In this document: one piece after another, positions 24,411 to 34,435 of the stretch
How positions within the stretch are numbered: the first letter of the stretch is position 1
Layout: each line of letters opens with the position of its first letter
Source of the DNA: CAVSUR01 sp963846005
GTDB taxonomy: Bacteria > Actinomycetota > Actinomycetes > Streptosporangiales > Streptosporangiaceae
DNA length: 64,000 nt
Direction: 5' to 3'
NCBI GenBank assembly: GCA_963846005.1
Contig: CAWJUH010000001.1
Location: 992,001-1,056,000 of the forward strand
Translations under genes and position numbers: made by a program
Notes under the pieces: generated by a model
The model's input: the letters and a program-made list of their open reading frames with translations, nothing else
Told to the model about the DNA's origin: nothing
The model's database searches: none

Positions 24411-27400
24411 GTGACGCCCGCGCTCGCCGAGCTACGCTCCCGGCTGCCCGCGGTGATGCTGCGCGACCAGCGCCGGCTGCGCCGCGAGCTGGACCGGGCC
24501 GGCGGCCTGCGCGACCGGGCGGCCAGGGAGCGGGCGCTGACCCGGCTGGCCGCCGAGCTGGACACGGCGGCGGCCCGGCTGGAGGCGCGCCGTGCGGCCA
24601 GGCCGGAGCTGAGCTATCCGGCCGCGCTTCCGATCAGCGCGCGCAAGGACGACATCGCCGCGGCGATCCGCGACCACCAGGTGGTGATCGTCGCCGGGGA
24701 GACCGGCTCGGGAAAGACCACCCAGCTGCCGAAGATCTGCCTGGAGCTGGGCCGCGGGGTGACCGGCCAGATCGGCCACACTCAGCCGCGCCGGCTGGCG
24801 GCGCGGACGGTGGCCGAGCGGATCTCCGCCGAGCTCGGCACCGAGCTGGGCAGCACGGTCGGTTACACGGTGCGGTTCACCGACACCGGCGGCGAGGACA
24901 CCCTGGTCCGGCTGATGACCGACGGGATCTTGCTGGCCGAGCTGCAGCGGGACCGCCAGCTGCTCCGCTACGACACGCTGATCATCGACGAGGCGCACGA
25001 GCGCAGCCTGAACATCGACTTCATCCTCGGCTACCTCAAGCGGCTGCTGCCGTCCCGGCCCGACCTCAAGGTGATCATCACCTCGGCCACCATCGACCCG
25101 GACCGGTTCAGCCGTCATTTTGCCGGCGGCGAATCAGACAGACACAGCACCGGAGGCGAATCAGGCCAGCACAGCGCCGGCGGCGAATCAGGTAAACACA
25201 GCACCGGAGGCGAATCAGCCCAGCACAGCGGTGCTCCGCGCACGGGGGCGGCCGCGCCGGTGATCGAGGTGTCGGGGCGCAGCTACCCGGTCGAGGTGAG
25301 GTACCGGCCGCTGGACGAACCGGGCGCCGAGTCCGGCGACGGTGAGCCGCGCGACCAGGTGCAGGGCATCTGCGACGCGGTGGCCGAGCTGCGCGGGCTC
25401 GGGCCGTCCGGCGACATCCTGGTGTTCCTGTCCGGCGAGCGGGAGATCCGCGACACCGCGGACGCGCTGGCCGACCAGCCGAGCCTGGCTGACCTGGAGG
25501 TGCTGCCGCTGTACTCGCGGCTGCCCGCCGCGCAGCAGCACCGGGTGTTCGCGCTGCACCAGCGGCGCCGGGTGGTGCTGGCCACGAACGTGGCCGAGAC
25601 CTCGCTGACCGTGCCGGGGATCAAGTACGTGGTCGACCCGGGTACCGCCAGGATCTCCCGCTACAGCCGCCGGACCAAGGTGCAGCGGCTGCCGATCGAG
25701 CCGGTGTCACGGGCATCGGCCGACCAGCGCAAGGGCCGCTGCGGCCGGACCAGCGACGGGGTGTGCATCCGGCTCTACAGCGAGGAGGACTTCGCGGCCC
25801 GGCCGGAGTTCACCGATCCGGAGATCCTGCGGACGAACCTGGCGTCGGTCATCTTGCAGATGGCGGCGCTGGAGCTGGGCGAGGTGGCCGCGTTCCCGTT
25901 CCTGGACCCGCCGGATTCCCGCCAGGTCGCGGACGGGACCCGGCTGCTGACCGAGCTCGGCGCGGTGACCACCAGTCCCGGCAGTCGCGGCGGTCCCGGC
26001 GGTTCCGCCGGGGCCGCCGGTTCCGGCGGGACCGGCGCGATCCGGCTGACCGGTACCGGCCGGCGGCTGGCCCGGCTGCCGGCCGACCCGCGCCTCGGCC
26101 GGATGATCCTCGCCGCCGACGGCGAGGACTGCCTGCGCGAAGTGCTGATCATCACCGCGGCGCTGTCCATCGTGGACCCGCGGGAGCGGCCGCCCGAGGA
26201 ACGGGAGGCAGCCGACAAGCTGCACGCGCGATTCGCCGACCCGGGCTCGGACTTCCTGTCGCTGGTCAACCTGTGGGACTACCTGCGCGAGCAGCAGCGC
26301 GAGCTGTCGGGGTCGGCGTTCCGCCGGATGTGCCGCCGCGAGTACCTGCACTACCTGCGGGTGCGCGAATGGCAGGACGTGCACGGCCAGCTGCGGCAGG
26401 CGGCGCGGGACGCGGGCGCCGCGGCCGGCCGCGACCGCGATCCCCGGCCCGGTCAGGCTCGCGCTGACGGCGAGCGGGCCGCCCAGGTGCACCGGGCCCT
26501 GCTGGCCGGGCTGCTGTCGCAGATCGGCATGCTCGATGCCCGGCAGGCGCCGCGGGCCAGCCAGCCGCCGCCCGGGCGGCGGCGCGGCCCGGCCGAGTTC
26601 GCCGGGACCCGGGGCGCGCGGTTCGCGATCTTCCCCGACTCCGTCCTGGCCCGCAAGCCGCCGCCCTGGGTGATGGCCGCCGAGCTGGTGGAGACCTCCC
26701 GGCTGTGGGCCAGGACGGTGGCGCAGATCGAGCCGGAATGGGCCGAGCAGCTGGCCGGGCACCTGGTCACGCGCAGCTATTCCGAGCCGCACTGGGACCC
26801 GCGCCGGGGCGCGGTCATGGCCGCCGAGAAGGTCACGCTGTACGGGCTGCCGCTGGTCGCGGCCCGGCCGGTCAACTACGGCCGGATCGACCCGGCCGTC
26901 GCGCGCGAGCTGTTCATCCGGCACGCCCTGGTCGAGGGCGACTGGCAGGCCCGGCACAAGTTCCTGGTCCGCAACCGTGAACTGCTGGACGACGCGGCGG
27001 AGCTTGAGCGGCGGGCCCGGCGGCGCGGCCTGGTCGCCGGCGACGAGGCGCTGTTCGCGTTCTACGACCACCGCATCCCGGCCAGCGTCGTCTCGGCCCG
27101 GCATTTCGACGGCTGGTGGAAGAAGGCCAGGGCGGCCGACCCCGGGCTGCTCACCTTCGACCCGGCCGCCCTGGTCAGCACGGCGGCCGCGGACATCGAG
27201 ACCGCCGATTACCCGGTCGCGTGGACCACGCAGACCCCCGGGCCTGGGCGCTGGCCCCGCTGCCGGGCTGGGCCGGCTGGCGCTGTCGTATGAATTCGAG
27301 CCTGGGTCGGCGACCGACGGGGTAACCGTCGACATCCCGCTCAGCCAGCTCAACCAGGTGGACGCCGCCCAGTTCAGCTGGCAGGTGCCTGGCCTGCGGC

Positions 27401-28593
27401 ACGAGCTGGTGACCGAGCTGATCCGCTCGCTGCCCAAGCCGCTGCGCACCGCGCTGGTGCCCGCGCCGCAGACAGCGCGGACGGTGCTGGACGGGCTCGG
27501 CGAGCCGCACGGCGACCTGCGGGACGCGATCGCCGGGCAGGTGCGCCGCCTCGGCGGCCCGTCGATCAGCCGGGAGGACTTCGATGAGTCCAGGCTGCCG
27601 GGCTACCTGGCCGTCACGTTCCGCATCACCGGCGAGCGAGGTGAGGTGCTCGCGTCCGGCAAGAACCTGGACGCGCTGCGCGAGCAGCTGGCCCCGCGGC
27701 TGGCCGCGGCGCTGGCCCGGGCCGGCGGCGGCATCACCCGCACCGGGCTGCGCCGCTGGGAGATCGGCACCCTGCCGGAGGAGTTCTCCGACGGGCAGGT
27801 GCGCGGCTACCCGGCGCTGGCCGACGCCGGCGACTCGGTGGACGTGCGGCTGTTCGGCACCCCGGCCGCGGCGGCGGAGTCGATGCGGCCCGGCACCCGC
27901 AAGCTGATCTTGCTGAACGTGGCCTCGGGCGGGCGGGAGGCCGTGGCCGCGCTGCCGGCCGCCGCCAAGCTGGCCCTCAGCCGGGCCCCGTACCCGGGGG
28001 CGGTCGCGCTGGTGGACGACTGCGCGGCCTGCGCCGCCGACCAGATCATCGCCGTGGCCGGCGGCCCGGCCCGGGACGCCGAGGGCTTCGGGCGGCTGCT
28101 GGCCGCGGCCCGGGCGGACCTGGCCGCGCGGACCGCCGCGGTGGTCGGCACCGTCAGCCAGGTCATGACCGCCGCGCATGAGGCGGAGGCCGGCCTCGAC
28201 CAGGCCAGCAGCCGGCCCGCCATGGGACCGGCCGTGGCCGACATGCGCGGCCAGCTCGCGGGCCTGGTCTATCCCGGCTTCATCTCACGGACCGGCGCGC
28301 AGCGGCTGCCCGACCTGGTCCGCTACCTGCGGGCCATGAAACGCCGGCTCGACAAGGCCCCCGAGGACATCGCCCGGGATACCGCCCGGATGGCGACGGT
28401 CCAGCGGGTCACGGCCGGATACGAGCAGACGCGGGCGCGGCTGGCCGCGGCCGGCCGGGACGGCGCGCAGGCCGAGGAAGTGCGGTGGCTGATCGAGGAA
28501 CTGCGGGTGAGCCTGTTCGCCCAGGTCCTCGGCACCGCGATCCCGGTCTCCGAGCAGCGCATCACCGCCGCCCTGGACCGCCTCGCCGCCTGA
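24411..28593 (+). pseudogene. hrpA: HrpA-type DEAH-box RNA helicase, frameshifted
   Basis: About 1,390 residues if repaired. The N-terminal helicase core has GETGSGKTTQ (Walker A), QPRRLAAR, the DEAH box (IIDEAHERSLN), SAT, the TNVAETSLT motif and QRKGRCGR (motif VI), then the HA2 and OB regions and the long C-terminal region specific to HrpA. The frame changes near 27235-27239, a run of five C. Deleting one C joins ADYPVAWTTQTPG to GLGRLALSYEFEPG, the expected HrpA continuation, so a sequencing indel is likely. Start GTG with AGGAGA 9 nt upstream. HrpA acts in RNA metabolism and stalled-ribosome rescue. It carries a four-unit repeat insert between helicase lobes. Confidence 0.85.
25122..25217 (+). 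repeat. Four 24-bp tandem repeats inside hrpA
   Basis: Four in-frame units (25122, 25146, 25170, 25194) encode an 8-residue repeat of the form (A/T)GGES-x-x-HS, located between the SAT motif and the second helicase lobe, from residue 238. The units alternate GCCGGCGGC and ACCGGAGGC beginnings, suggesting duplication of a 48-bp pair. Confidence 0.85.
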
Positions 28594-28622
28594 CGCGCCA
28601 CGCCGTCCACACCGCCCGCCAC

Positions 28623-28647
28623 CCCGCTGAACGGACCGTTCAGCGGG
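28623..28647 (+). terminator. Perfect 25-bp palindrome after hrpA
   Basis: Twelve-base arms (CCCGCTGAACGG / CCGTTCAGCGGG) around a single A, 30 nt after the hrpA stop. It forms a hairpin with a small effective loop; no U-run. Likely terminator for hrpA and perhaps for the convergent genes. Confidence 0.6.
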
Positions 28648-28735
28648 TCTGGTGCCGCCGGGCGGATGGCCGGGTGAGCGGGCAGACGGGCGGGTGGGCC
28701 ATCGAGCGGGTTGAACCGGGCGGTCCGGAAACCCC

Positions 28736-28787
28736 GTGGATGTGACATTGAGGGGCACTGGTGCCCGTGAGCGTGACATCCACGGGG
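28736..28787. repeat. 52-bp interspersed repeat, copy A
   Basis: Homologous to copy B at 41937-41988 (about 40 of 52 positions identical by eye). It starts GTGGATGTGACAT and ends GTGACATCCACGGGG. Extended left to 28732 it has nested symmetry: outer 12-bp arms CCCCGTGGATGT/ACATCCACGGGG and inner GGGCAC/GTGCCC. It lies in the convergent gap after hrpA. Confidence 0.75.
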
Positions 28788-28819
28788 TCGGCCGGCTGAC
28801 GGCTGGCCTGCCGAGACGG

Positions 28820-29360
28820 TTAGTAGCGGGCGCCGGCGACCTGGGCGCCGAGGGGGTCGAGGACGGCCAGCTCGTCCGCGGTCAGGGTGATGCCGGCCGC
28901 GGCCACGTTCTGCTCCAGCCACTTGACCCGCTTGGTGCCCGGGATCGGGACGACCGGGACGCCGAGCCGCTCGCCCTGGCCGAGCACCCAGGCCAGCGCG
29001 ATCTGGGCCGGGGCGACACCGCGGGCGCCGGCCACCCGGCGGACGGCGCCGGCGATGGCCTGGTTGGAGGCGCCGGCCTCGCCGGTGAAGCGCGGGTTGC
29101 GGACCCGGAAGTCCTTATCGTCCAGCGTGCTCACGTCCACGGTGCCGGTCAGGAAGCCGCGGCCGAGCGGCGAGTAGGACACCAGGCCCACGCCGAGCTC
29201 GCGCAGCGCGTCCAGCACCTGCGTCTCCGGGTCGCGGGCCCACAGCGAGTACTCGCTCTGCACCGCGGTGATCGGGTGCACGGCGTGCGCCCGGCGCAGC
29301 AGCGCGCTGTCCACCTCGGACAGGCCCAGGTAGCGGACCAGGACCTGGCCTGGTATGCCG
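28820..29360 (-). pseudogene. 3' remnant of an aldo/keto reductase
   Basis: About 180 residues equal to the C-terminal half of an aldo/keto reductase: RYLGLSEVDSALLRRAHAVHP, then QSEYSLWARDPE, SYSPLGRGFLTG, and the NADPH-binding end VVPIPGTKRVKWLEQN. The first half, holding the catalytic Asp, Tyr, Lys and His, is absent. Upstream in this frame is non-family, low-complexity sequence antisense in character to the GntR gene tail. The break is abrupt near 29350, directly after the GntR stop (29370), so a deletion probably removed the reductase 5' half and joined it to the regulator gene. Not expected to be functional. Confidence 0.75.
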
Positions 29361-29369
29361 GCAGCCGGG

Positions 29370-30377
29370 TCAGGCGGGCCTGGTGCGGGCGGCGGCAGCG
29401 TGGCGCGCGGAGACGGGGCCGGTGCGGGCGGCGGAGTTGCCGTGAGCGGCGGAATGGCCGTGAGCGGAATGGCCGTGAGCGGCGGAAGTGTTGTGGGCCG
29501 CGGACAGGCGGAGCGCGGCGGCCCGGTCCTGGCGGGCGATCGCGTCGACCAGATCGCAGTGCAGCCGGTAGCGCTCCTGGAGGTAGTCCGGCATGGGCTG
29601 CTCGGGCACCGGCAGCACCGACAGCGTGTGCGACTCGATGAGCTCGAGCAGGCTGAGGTAGATCGAGCGGAGCATGGCGTTCGGGCTGACCGTGGCCATG
29701 CACGCGTGCAGCCGCCAGTTGGCCCGGACGAACGCCGTCGGGTCCGCCGCGGCCGCGGCCTCGGCCATCCGGGCCAGTTGCGCCGACATCGCCGCAATAT
29801 CGGCGGGCGAGGCGTGCCAGAGCGCGTCCTGCACCAGCAGTTCGTCCAGCGCGTCCCTGATCCGCACCGCATCGGCCACGGAAGCCTGCTCGGCGTCCAG
29901 CGCGAGCACCGAGTTGCCCAGCCGGACCAGCGCGTTCTGCTCGGCGGCGAACAGGCCGCCGCCGGGCCCCGGCCGGACCGTCACCAGGCCGCGGCTTTGC
30001 AGCAGGCGGACCGCCTCGTTGAAGGTGCCCACCGAGACGCCGCAGCGGTGCCGCAAGTCTTCCTTGGTGCCGAGCCGGGCGCCCGGCTGCGCGGACTGCG
30101 CCACCGCGCCGATGAGGCCGGCCGCCATCACCGCGCGCGAGGGCGCGAAACCGCCCGGGATGACCGGCGCGGGATCGGGGGCGGGATCGGCGGCGGCCCG
30201 CCCCATAGGAATCAGCCCGGCCGGCACCGCGCCCAGCCCGGCGGCCGCAGAGTCCGCCTCGGCATCCGCAGCGTCCAGGGCGGCATTCGCCGCGTCCGGG
30301 CCAGCGCTCGCGGCGTCCAGGGCGGCGTTCGCCGCGTCCAGGGCGGCTTTCGCCGGGGCCCGGTCGGAATTCATCAT
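29370..30377 (-). CDS. GntR-family (FadR-type, FCD domain) regulator
   Basis: 335 aa. A winged helix-turn-helix sits near residues 85-150 (LGTKEDLRHRCGVSVGTFNEAVRLL, then GLVTVRPGPGGG), followed by a helical FCD ligand domain (residues about 165-300). It has an unusual Ala/Asp-rich N-terminal extension of ~60 residues made of LDAANA-type repeats and a C-terminal SAAHGHS repeat tail, probably a scar of the deletion that truncated the next gene. Met58 is an alternative start. The palindrome TGATA-GAT-TATCA overlaps the ATG and contains a GATAAT -10-like box, implying a leaderless, autoregulated transcript. It is divergent from the FAH-VOC-amidohydrolase genes, which it likely controls. Confidence 0.82.
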   Translation of the reverse strand: MMNSDRAPAKAALDAANAALDAASAGPDAANAALDAADAEADSAAAGLGAVPAGLIPMGRAAADPAPDPAPVIPGGFAPSRAVMAAGLIGAVAQSAQPGARLGTKEDLRHRCGVSVGTFNEAVRLLQSRGLVTVRPGPGGGLFAAEQNALVRLGNSVLALDAEQASVADAVRIRDALDELLVQDALWHASPADIAAMSAQLARMAEAAAAADPTAFVRANWRLHACMATVSPNAMLRSIYLSLLELIESHTLSVLPVPEQPMPDYLQERYRLHCDLVDAIARQDRAAALRLSAAHNTSAAHGHSAHGHSAAHGNSAARTGPVSARHAAAARTRPA

Positions 30378-30389
30378 GATAGATTATCA
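30377..30389. promoter_or_regulatory. Probable GntR operator
   Basis: TGATA-GAT-TATCA perfect inverted repeat at the GntR start codon, in the 33-bp divergent gap to the FAH-family gene. On the minus strand it includes GATAAT ending 6 nt before the ATG. Confidence 0.6.
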
Positions 30390-30410
30390 CGAATATCTTG
30401 ACTTTCCGGC

Positions 30411-31346
30411 GTGACGCAGAGCACGATCGGCCTATTCGACGGCTTCGGACCGGAGGTGCAGCTCGTGCGCGTCGCCAACCTGGCCGGACGACTGGTGCTG
30501 ATTACCCGCGACGAGCACGCGGTCGACGTGGCGCAGGCCAGCGGCGGCCGGTTCGGCCCGGACGTGCAGCCGGTCTACGAGCGCTGGGCGGAGTTCCGCG
30601 CCTGGGCCGCGGACGCTGCACCGGGGAACGAGCCCGGCACCGCGGCTGGCGCTGGCGAGCCGTTCAAGCCCGAGGATCTCGGCTCCCCCGCCCCGGTGCC
30701 GCGCCAGGTATTCGGCATCGGGCTGAACTACTCCGCGCACGCCGCCGAATCCGGCTTCGACGTGCCCGGCAAGCTGCCGCCCACGTTCACCAAGTGGCCG
30801 AGCTGCATCACCGGCCCCTACGGCGAGGTCACGCTGCCGCCGGACGGGCACACCGACTACGAGGTCGAGCTGGTCGTCGTCCTCGGCCGGAAGGCCAAGG
30901 ACGTGGCCGAGGACGCCGCCTGGGCGCACATCGCCGGGGTGGCGGTCGGCCAGGACCTGTCCGAGCGGATCAGCCAGCTGTCCGGGCCCGCGCCGCAGTT
31001 CTGCCTGGGCAAGTCGTTCCCCCGGTTCGGCCCCGTCGGCCCCTGGCTGGTCACCGCGGACGAGCTGGCCGACCCCGACGACCTGGAGCTGGGCTGTGCC
31101 ATCAACGGCGAGCAGATGCAGCGCGACCGCACCCGGTCGCTGATCTTCTCCGTGCCCGCGCTGATCAGCCGGCTGTCGGGGGTGGTCACGCTGTGGCCGG
31201 GGGACGTCATCTTCACCGGCACCCCGGCCGGGGTCGGCATGGGCCGCGACCCGCAGCGCTGGCTGGCCCCCGGGGACGAGCTCGTGAGCTGGATCGAGGG
31301 CATCGGCGAGCTCCGGCACCGCTTCGTATCGCCGCCCGCCACCTGA
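30411..31346 (+). CDS. Fumarylacetoacetate hydrolase-family protein
   Basis: 311-residue FAH-superfamily enzyme (C-C bond hydrolase, hydratase or decarboxylase on 2-oxo acids). The metal-binding DYEVELVVVLG, the GxNY segment (GIGLNYSAHAAESG) and the C-terminal IFTGTPAGVGMGR are intact. GTG start, no Shine-Dalgarno visible, only 33 bp from the divergent GntR start, so possibly leaderless. It is followed 56 bp later by a ring-cleavage-type dioxygenase gene; together they resemble an aromatic meta-cleavage branch. Confidence 0.85.
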   Translation: MTQSTIGLFDGFGPEVQLVRVANLAGRLVLITRDEHAVDVAQASGGRFGPDVQPVYERWAEFRAWAADAAPGNEPGTAAGAGEPFKPEDLGSPAPVPRQVFGIGLNYSAHAAESGFDVPGKLPPTFTKWPSCITGPYGEVTLPPDGHTDYEVELVVVLGRKAKDVAEDAAWAHIAGVAVGQDLSERISQLSGPAPQFCLGKSFPRFGPVGPWLVTADELADPDDLELGCAINGEQMQRDRTRSLIFSVPALISRLSGVVTLWPGDVIFTGTPAGVGMGRDPQRWLAPGDELVSWIEGIGELRHRFVSPPAT

Positions 31347-31402
31347 GCAGAACGCCGCACCAGCACGCCTGCGCGCACCCGCCCTGAGCAAGGAGCCCGG
31401 CC

Positions 31403-32326
31403 ATGGCACTTCACCGGCTGACCTCGGTCACCATCGGCGTCCCCAACGTCGGGGAGACCGCCGCCTACTACGCCGAATTCGGCCTGACCCCGGCCGGCGA
31501 CGGCGCGTTCACCACCCTGGACGGCGGCCAGCAGCTCAGGCTGGTGCACGCCCCGCTGCGCCAGCTGGTCGAGGTGGTGGTCGGCGCGGACGACGCCGAC
31601 GACGTGGCCCGGGTGGCCGCCCAGCTGCGCGGGCTCGGCGTCTCGGCCGCGACGGCGGGCGAGAGCGTGACCGCCCAGGAGCCGGTCGCGGGCTTCACCG
31701 CCCGGGTCGAGGTCGCGCCGCGGCTGGAGCAGCCGGAGATCCCGGCCACCCGCTACAACGGCCCGGGCCGGATCGAGCGGACCGGCAGCCGGGCCCCCGG
31801 CGTCGTGCGGGAGAACCCGGTCAAGCCGCGCAAGCTCGGCCACGTGGTCGTCGGCACCACCGGGCTGGAGGCCACCCGCCGGTTCTTCACCGACGGCCTG
31901 GGCTTCAAGACCAGCGACCACATCGGCGACGTCGGCTCGTTCCTGCGCTGCTCGACCGACCACCACAACCTGCTCGTGCTGGCCGCGCCGGTGAACTTCC
32001 TGCACCACACCTCGTGGCAGGTCGACGACATCGACGAGGTCGGCCGGGGCGCGTGCGCGATGCTGGCGGGCCATCCGGACCGGCACGTGTGGGGCCTCGG
32101 CCGGCACCACGCCGGGTCGAACTTCTTCTGGTACCTGAAGGACCCGGCGGGCAACTTCAGCGAGTACTACTCCGACATGGACTGCATCATCGACGACCAG
32201 CTGTGGACGCCGGAAGTCATGGAAGGCGCCAGGGGCCTGTTCAACTGGGGCCCGCCGCCGCCGCCGTCGTTCCTGGCCCCGGACGACCTGGCCGCGCTGA
32301 TGACCGGCGCGCACTCGCAGGCCTAG
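31403..32326 (+). CDS. Extradiol-type VOC dioxygenase
   Basis: 307 aa, two vicinal-oxygen-chelate domains. The C-terminal domain keeps the likely Fe(II)/Mn(II) ligands His147 (KLGHVVVGT), His201/His202 (FLHHTSWQVDD) and Glu254 (NFSEYYSDMD), the pattern of BphC-type catechol 2,3-dioxygenases. The N-terminal domain is the usual inactive copy. AAGGAG lies about 9 nt before the ATG. The aromatic substrate is not identifiable. Co-directional with the FAH gene and with a PPOX gene 3 bp downstream. Confidence 0.85.
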   Translation: MALHRLTSVTIGVPNVGETAAYYAEFGLTPAGDGAFTTLDGGQQLRLVHAPLRQLVEVVVGADDADDVARVAAQLRGLGVSAATAGESVTAQEPVAGFTARVEVAPRLEQPEIPATRYNGPGRIERTGSRAPGVVRENPVKPRKLGHVVVGTTGLEATRRFFTDGLGFKTSDHIGDVGSFLRCSTDHHNLLVLAAPVNFLHHTSWQVDDIDEVGRGACAMLAGHPDRHVWGLGRHHAGSNFFWYLKDPAGNFSEYYSDMDCIIDDQLWTPEVMEGARGLFNWGPPPPPSFLAPDDLAALMTGAHSQA

Positions 32327-32329
32327 CGC

Positions 32330-32811
32330 GTGAACCGCGAGCAGCGCCGTCAGTTCGTCCGCAGCCACCGGACGTGCATCTTCGGCTACGGCCGGCGCGA
32401 CCACGGGCCGGCCATGACCGTCGTGTACTACGTCACCGACGGCGACGACCTGCTGATCTCGACCATGGCCGAGCGGGGCAAGGCCCGGGCCGTGCAGCGC
32501 GATCCGCGGGTCAGCATGTGCGTCGTCGACGAGCACTTCCCGATGACCTACGTGCAGGTGTACGGCACCGCGAAGATCGAGGCCGGCGAGCAGGCCGCCG
32601 CGGACCTGCTGCGGCGGATCATCGAGCTGATGGCGGGCGAGCCGGTGCCGGCCTGCTGCACGCGCAGATCGCCGCCATGGCGCGCGAGGAGCAGCGGGTG
32701 GTGCTGCGCGTCACCCCGTACGCCACGTTCGTGACCCCGCCCCGGCACGTGCACAAGATGTCCGACATCGACACCCTCACCCACTGGACCAGCGCCAGCC
32801 AGCCCTGGTAA
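32330..32811 (+). pseudogene. PPOX-class (pyridoxamine oxidase-like) flavoprotein, frameshifted
   Basis: Small split-barrel protein of the pyridoxamine 5'-phosphate oxidase/F420 reductase class, about 160 residues if repaired. The first frame gives QFVRSHRTCIFGYGRR, LLISTMAERGKAR and DPRVSMCVVDEHFP. The second gives LHAQIAAMAREEQRVVLRV, then a C-terminal HKMSDIDTLTHWTS. The change occurs near 32645-32665, where one base appears to be missing. GTG start 3 bp after the VOC gene, so co-translated. Whether it binds FMN or F420 cannot be told. Confidence 0.7.
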
Positions 32812-32873
32812 GCCAGCTTGAGCCCGGCCGGCCCTGCGTTCCCGGCATGACCCGCGATGCACAGGAGATTCGC

Positions 32874-34346
32874 ATGAGCAGTCCGCAGACCCAGGCCACC
32901 GTCTCCCAGCTCGGCCAGGGCCGGCCGGTGGTGTTCCGGCACGCCACCGTGCTGACCTGCGATCCCGCCCAGCCGGTGATCGAGAACGGGGACGTGCTGG
33001 TCACCGGCCAGCAGATCGCCGCGGTAGGGCCGTCGCTGGCCGCGCCGGACGGCGCGGTGGAGATCGACGCCGCGGGCGGGATCGTGATGCCGGGCATGAT
33101 CGACACGCACCGGCACATGTGGCAGACCGCCCAGCGGGGACTCGGCGCGGACTGGTCCCTGACGAATTACTTCTACTTCTACTACGTCAACTGGGGCCAC
33201 GTGATGCGGCCGCAGGACGTGTACGCCGGCAACCTGCTCGCCGCGATCGAGTCGGTGGACGCCGGGGTGACCACCACGCTGGACTGGTCGCACGGGCTGC
33301 GGACGGTCGAGCACGGCGAGGCGGCGCTGGACGCGCTGGAGGCGGTGCCGGGCCGGTTCGTGCTCGCCTACGGCAACCTGGCGCAGGCGCCCTGGGAGTG
33401 GACCGCCAGCCCGGAGTTCCGCAGCTTCGCCGACCGGCGGCTGACCCGGCTGGACGGGCGGACCGGCCTGGTCGGCTGGATGCTGGCCTGGGACGTGACC
33501 GGCGACCCGGCGTTCCCCGAGGCGGCCGCGTTCGCGGTGGCCCGGGAGCTGGACGCGACCGTGACCACGCACAGCGGCGTCTGGGCGGTCACCACCGACG
33601 ACAGCATCCGGCTGATCGCCGAGCACGGCTACCTGACCGACAAGCTGCGGCACGTGCACTGCTCGTCGCTGTCGGCCGACTCGCTGATGAAGATCGCCGC
33701 GTCCGGCGGCCAGGGCTCGGTGGCGACCGAGAGCGAGTGCAGCGCCGGGCAGGGCTACCCGTCGAGCTGGGAGCTGCGCCGCTACGGCATCCCGGTCTCG
33801 CTGTCGGTGGACACCAGCGTGTGGTGGAGCGCGGACATGTTCGCGGCCATGCGCGCCACCCTGAACGCCGACCGGACCCGCGAGCACCAGCTCGCCCACG
33901 ACAAGGGCGACACGGTCACCAACCTGCAGCTGCGCGCCGACGAGGTGATCCGCTACGCCACCCAGGGGGGCGCCGACCACATCGGGCTCGGTGACCAGCT
34001 CGGCAGCGTGACCGCCGGCAAGAAGGCCGACCTGGTGCTGATCCGCAACGATTCCTCGCCGGTCATGTTCCCGGTCGTGCACCCGGCCGGGCACGTGGTG
34101 TTCCAGGCCCAGCGCGCCGACGTGCACACGGTCATGGTGGACGGCAAGGTGCTCAAGTACGACCACCAGCTGCTGCTGGCCGACCGGGTGGCCGAGGCCA
34201 GGCGGGTCATCGCCGAGAGCATCGAGCACGTCCGGTCATCGGTCGGCCCGGACGCCTGGCGGGAGACCATGCATCCGGACAAGCTGACCTCCGAGCCGGT
34301 CGACAACCCCTACCAGTACAGCGACTTCCACCACGACGGCGGCTGA
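32874..34346 (+). CDS. Metal-dependent amidohydrolase (chlorohydrolase/deaminase group)
   Basis: 490-residue amidohydrolase. Small N-terminal beta domain, then the barrel with His79 and His81 (DTHRHMW), His in TTHSGVW, His in HVHCSS and the catalytic Asp in SLSVDTSVWW. This is the mononuclear-metal pattern of the AtzA/TrzN, guanine deaminase and SAH-deaminase group. The aromatic-rich loop TNYFYFYYVNWG is unusual and probably lines the substrate pocket. The ATG has AGGAGA 5 nt upstream; the upstream ATG at 32847 is less likely. Last gene of the GntR-controlled set; probably deaminates or hydrolyses an N-heterocyclic compound. Confidence 0.85.
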   Translation: MSSPQTQATVSQLGQGRPVVFRHATVLTCDPAQPVIENGDVLVTGQQIAAVGPSLAAPDGAVEIDAAGGIVMPGMIDTHRHMWQTAQRGLGADWSLTNYFYFYYVNWGHVMRPQDVYAGNLLAAIESVDAGVTTTLDWSHGLRTVEHGEAALDALEAVPGRFVLAYGNLAQAPWEWTASPEFRSFADRRLTRLDGRTGLVGWMLAWDVTGDPAFPEAAAFAVARELDATVTTHSGVWAVTTDDSIRLIAEHGYLTDKLRHVHCSSLSADSLMKIAASGGQGSVATESECSAGQGYPSSWELRRYGIPVSLSVDTSVWWSADMFAAMRATLNADRTREHQLAHDKGDTVTNLQLRADEVIRYATQGGADHIGLGDQLGSVTAGKKADLVLIRNDSSPVMFPVVHPAGHVVFQAQRADVHTVMVDGKVLKYDHQLLLADRVAEARRVIAESIEHVRSSVGPDAWRETMHPDKLTSEPVDNPYQYSDFHHDGG

Positions 34347-34387
34347 GCACGGCGGCGGAGAAGCGCTGAGGCGGCTGAACTCCGGAC

Positions 34388-34419
34388 GGCCCGGCGCCCG
34401 CGCTGCGGGCGGCCGGGCC
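34388..34419. terminator. Bidirectional hairpin between convergent genes
   Basis: 14-bp GC stem with one bulged base (34388-34401 with 34405-34419) and a 3-nt loop, between the amidohydrolase and dps ends. Confidence 0.55.
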
Positions 34420-34435
34420 GCTGGCCGGGACCTGA

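Noticed and set aside
28732..28787. Insertion-sequence end or attachment site
   Set aside because: No transposase or integrase gene and no target duplication nearby; best treated as an interspersed repeat.
28820..29872. Full-length aldo/keto reductase
   Set aside because: Only the C-terminal half matches; the first part of the frame is antisense-like, so I call a remnant.
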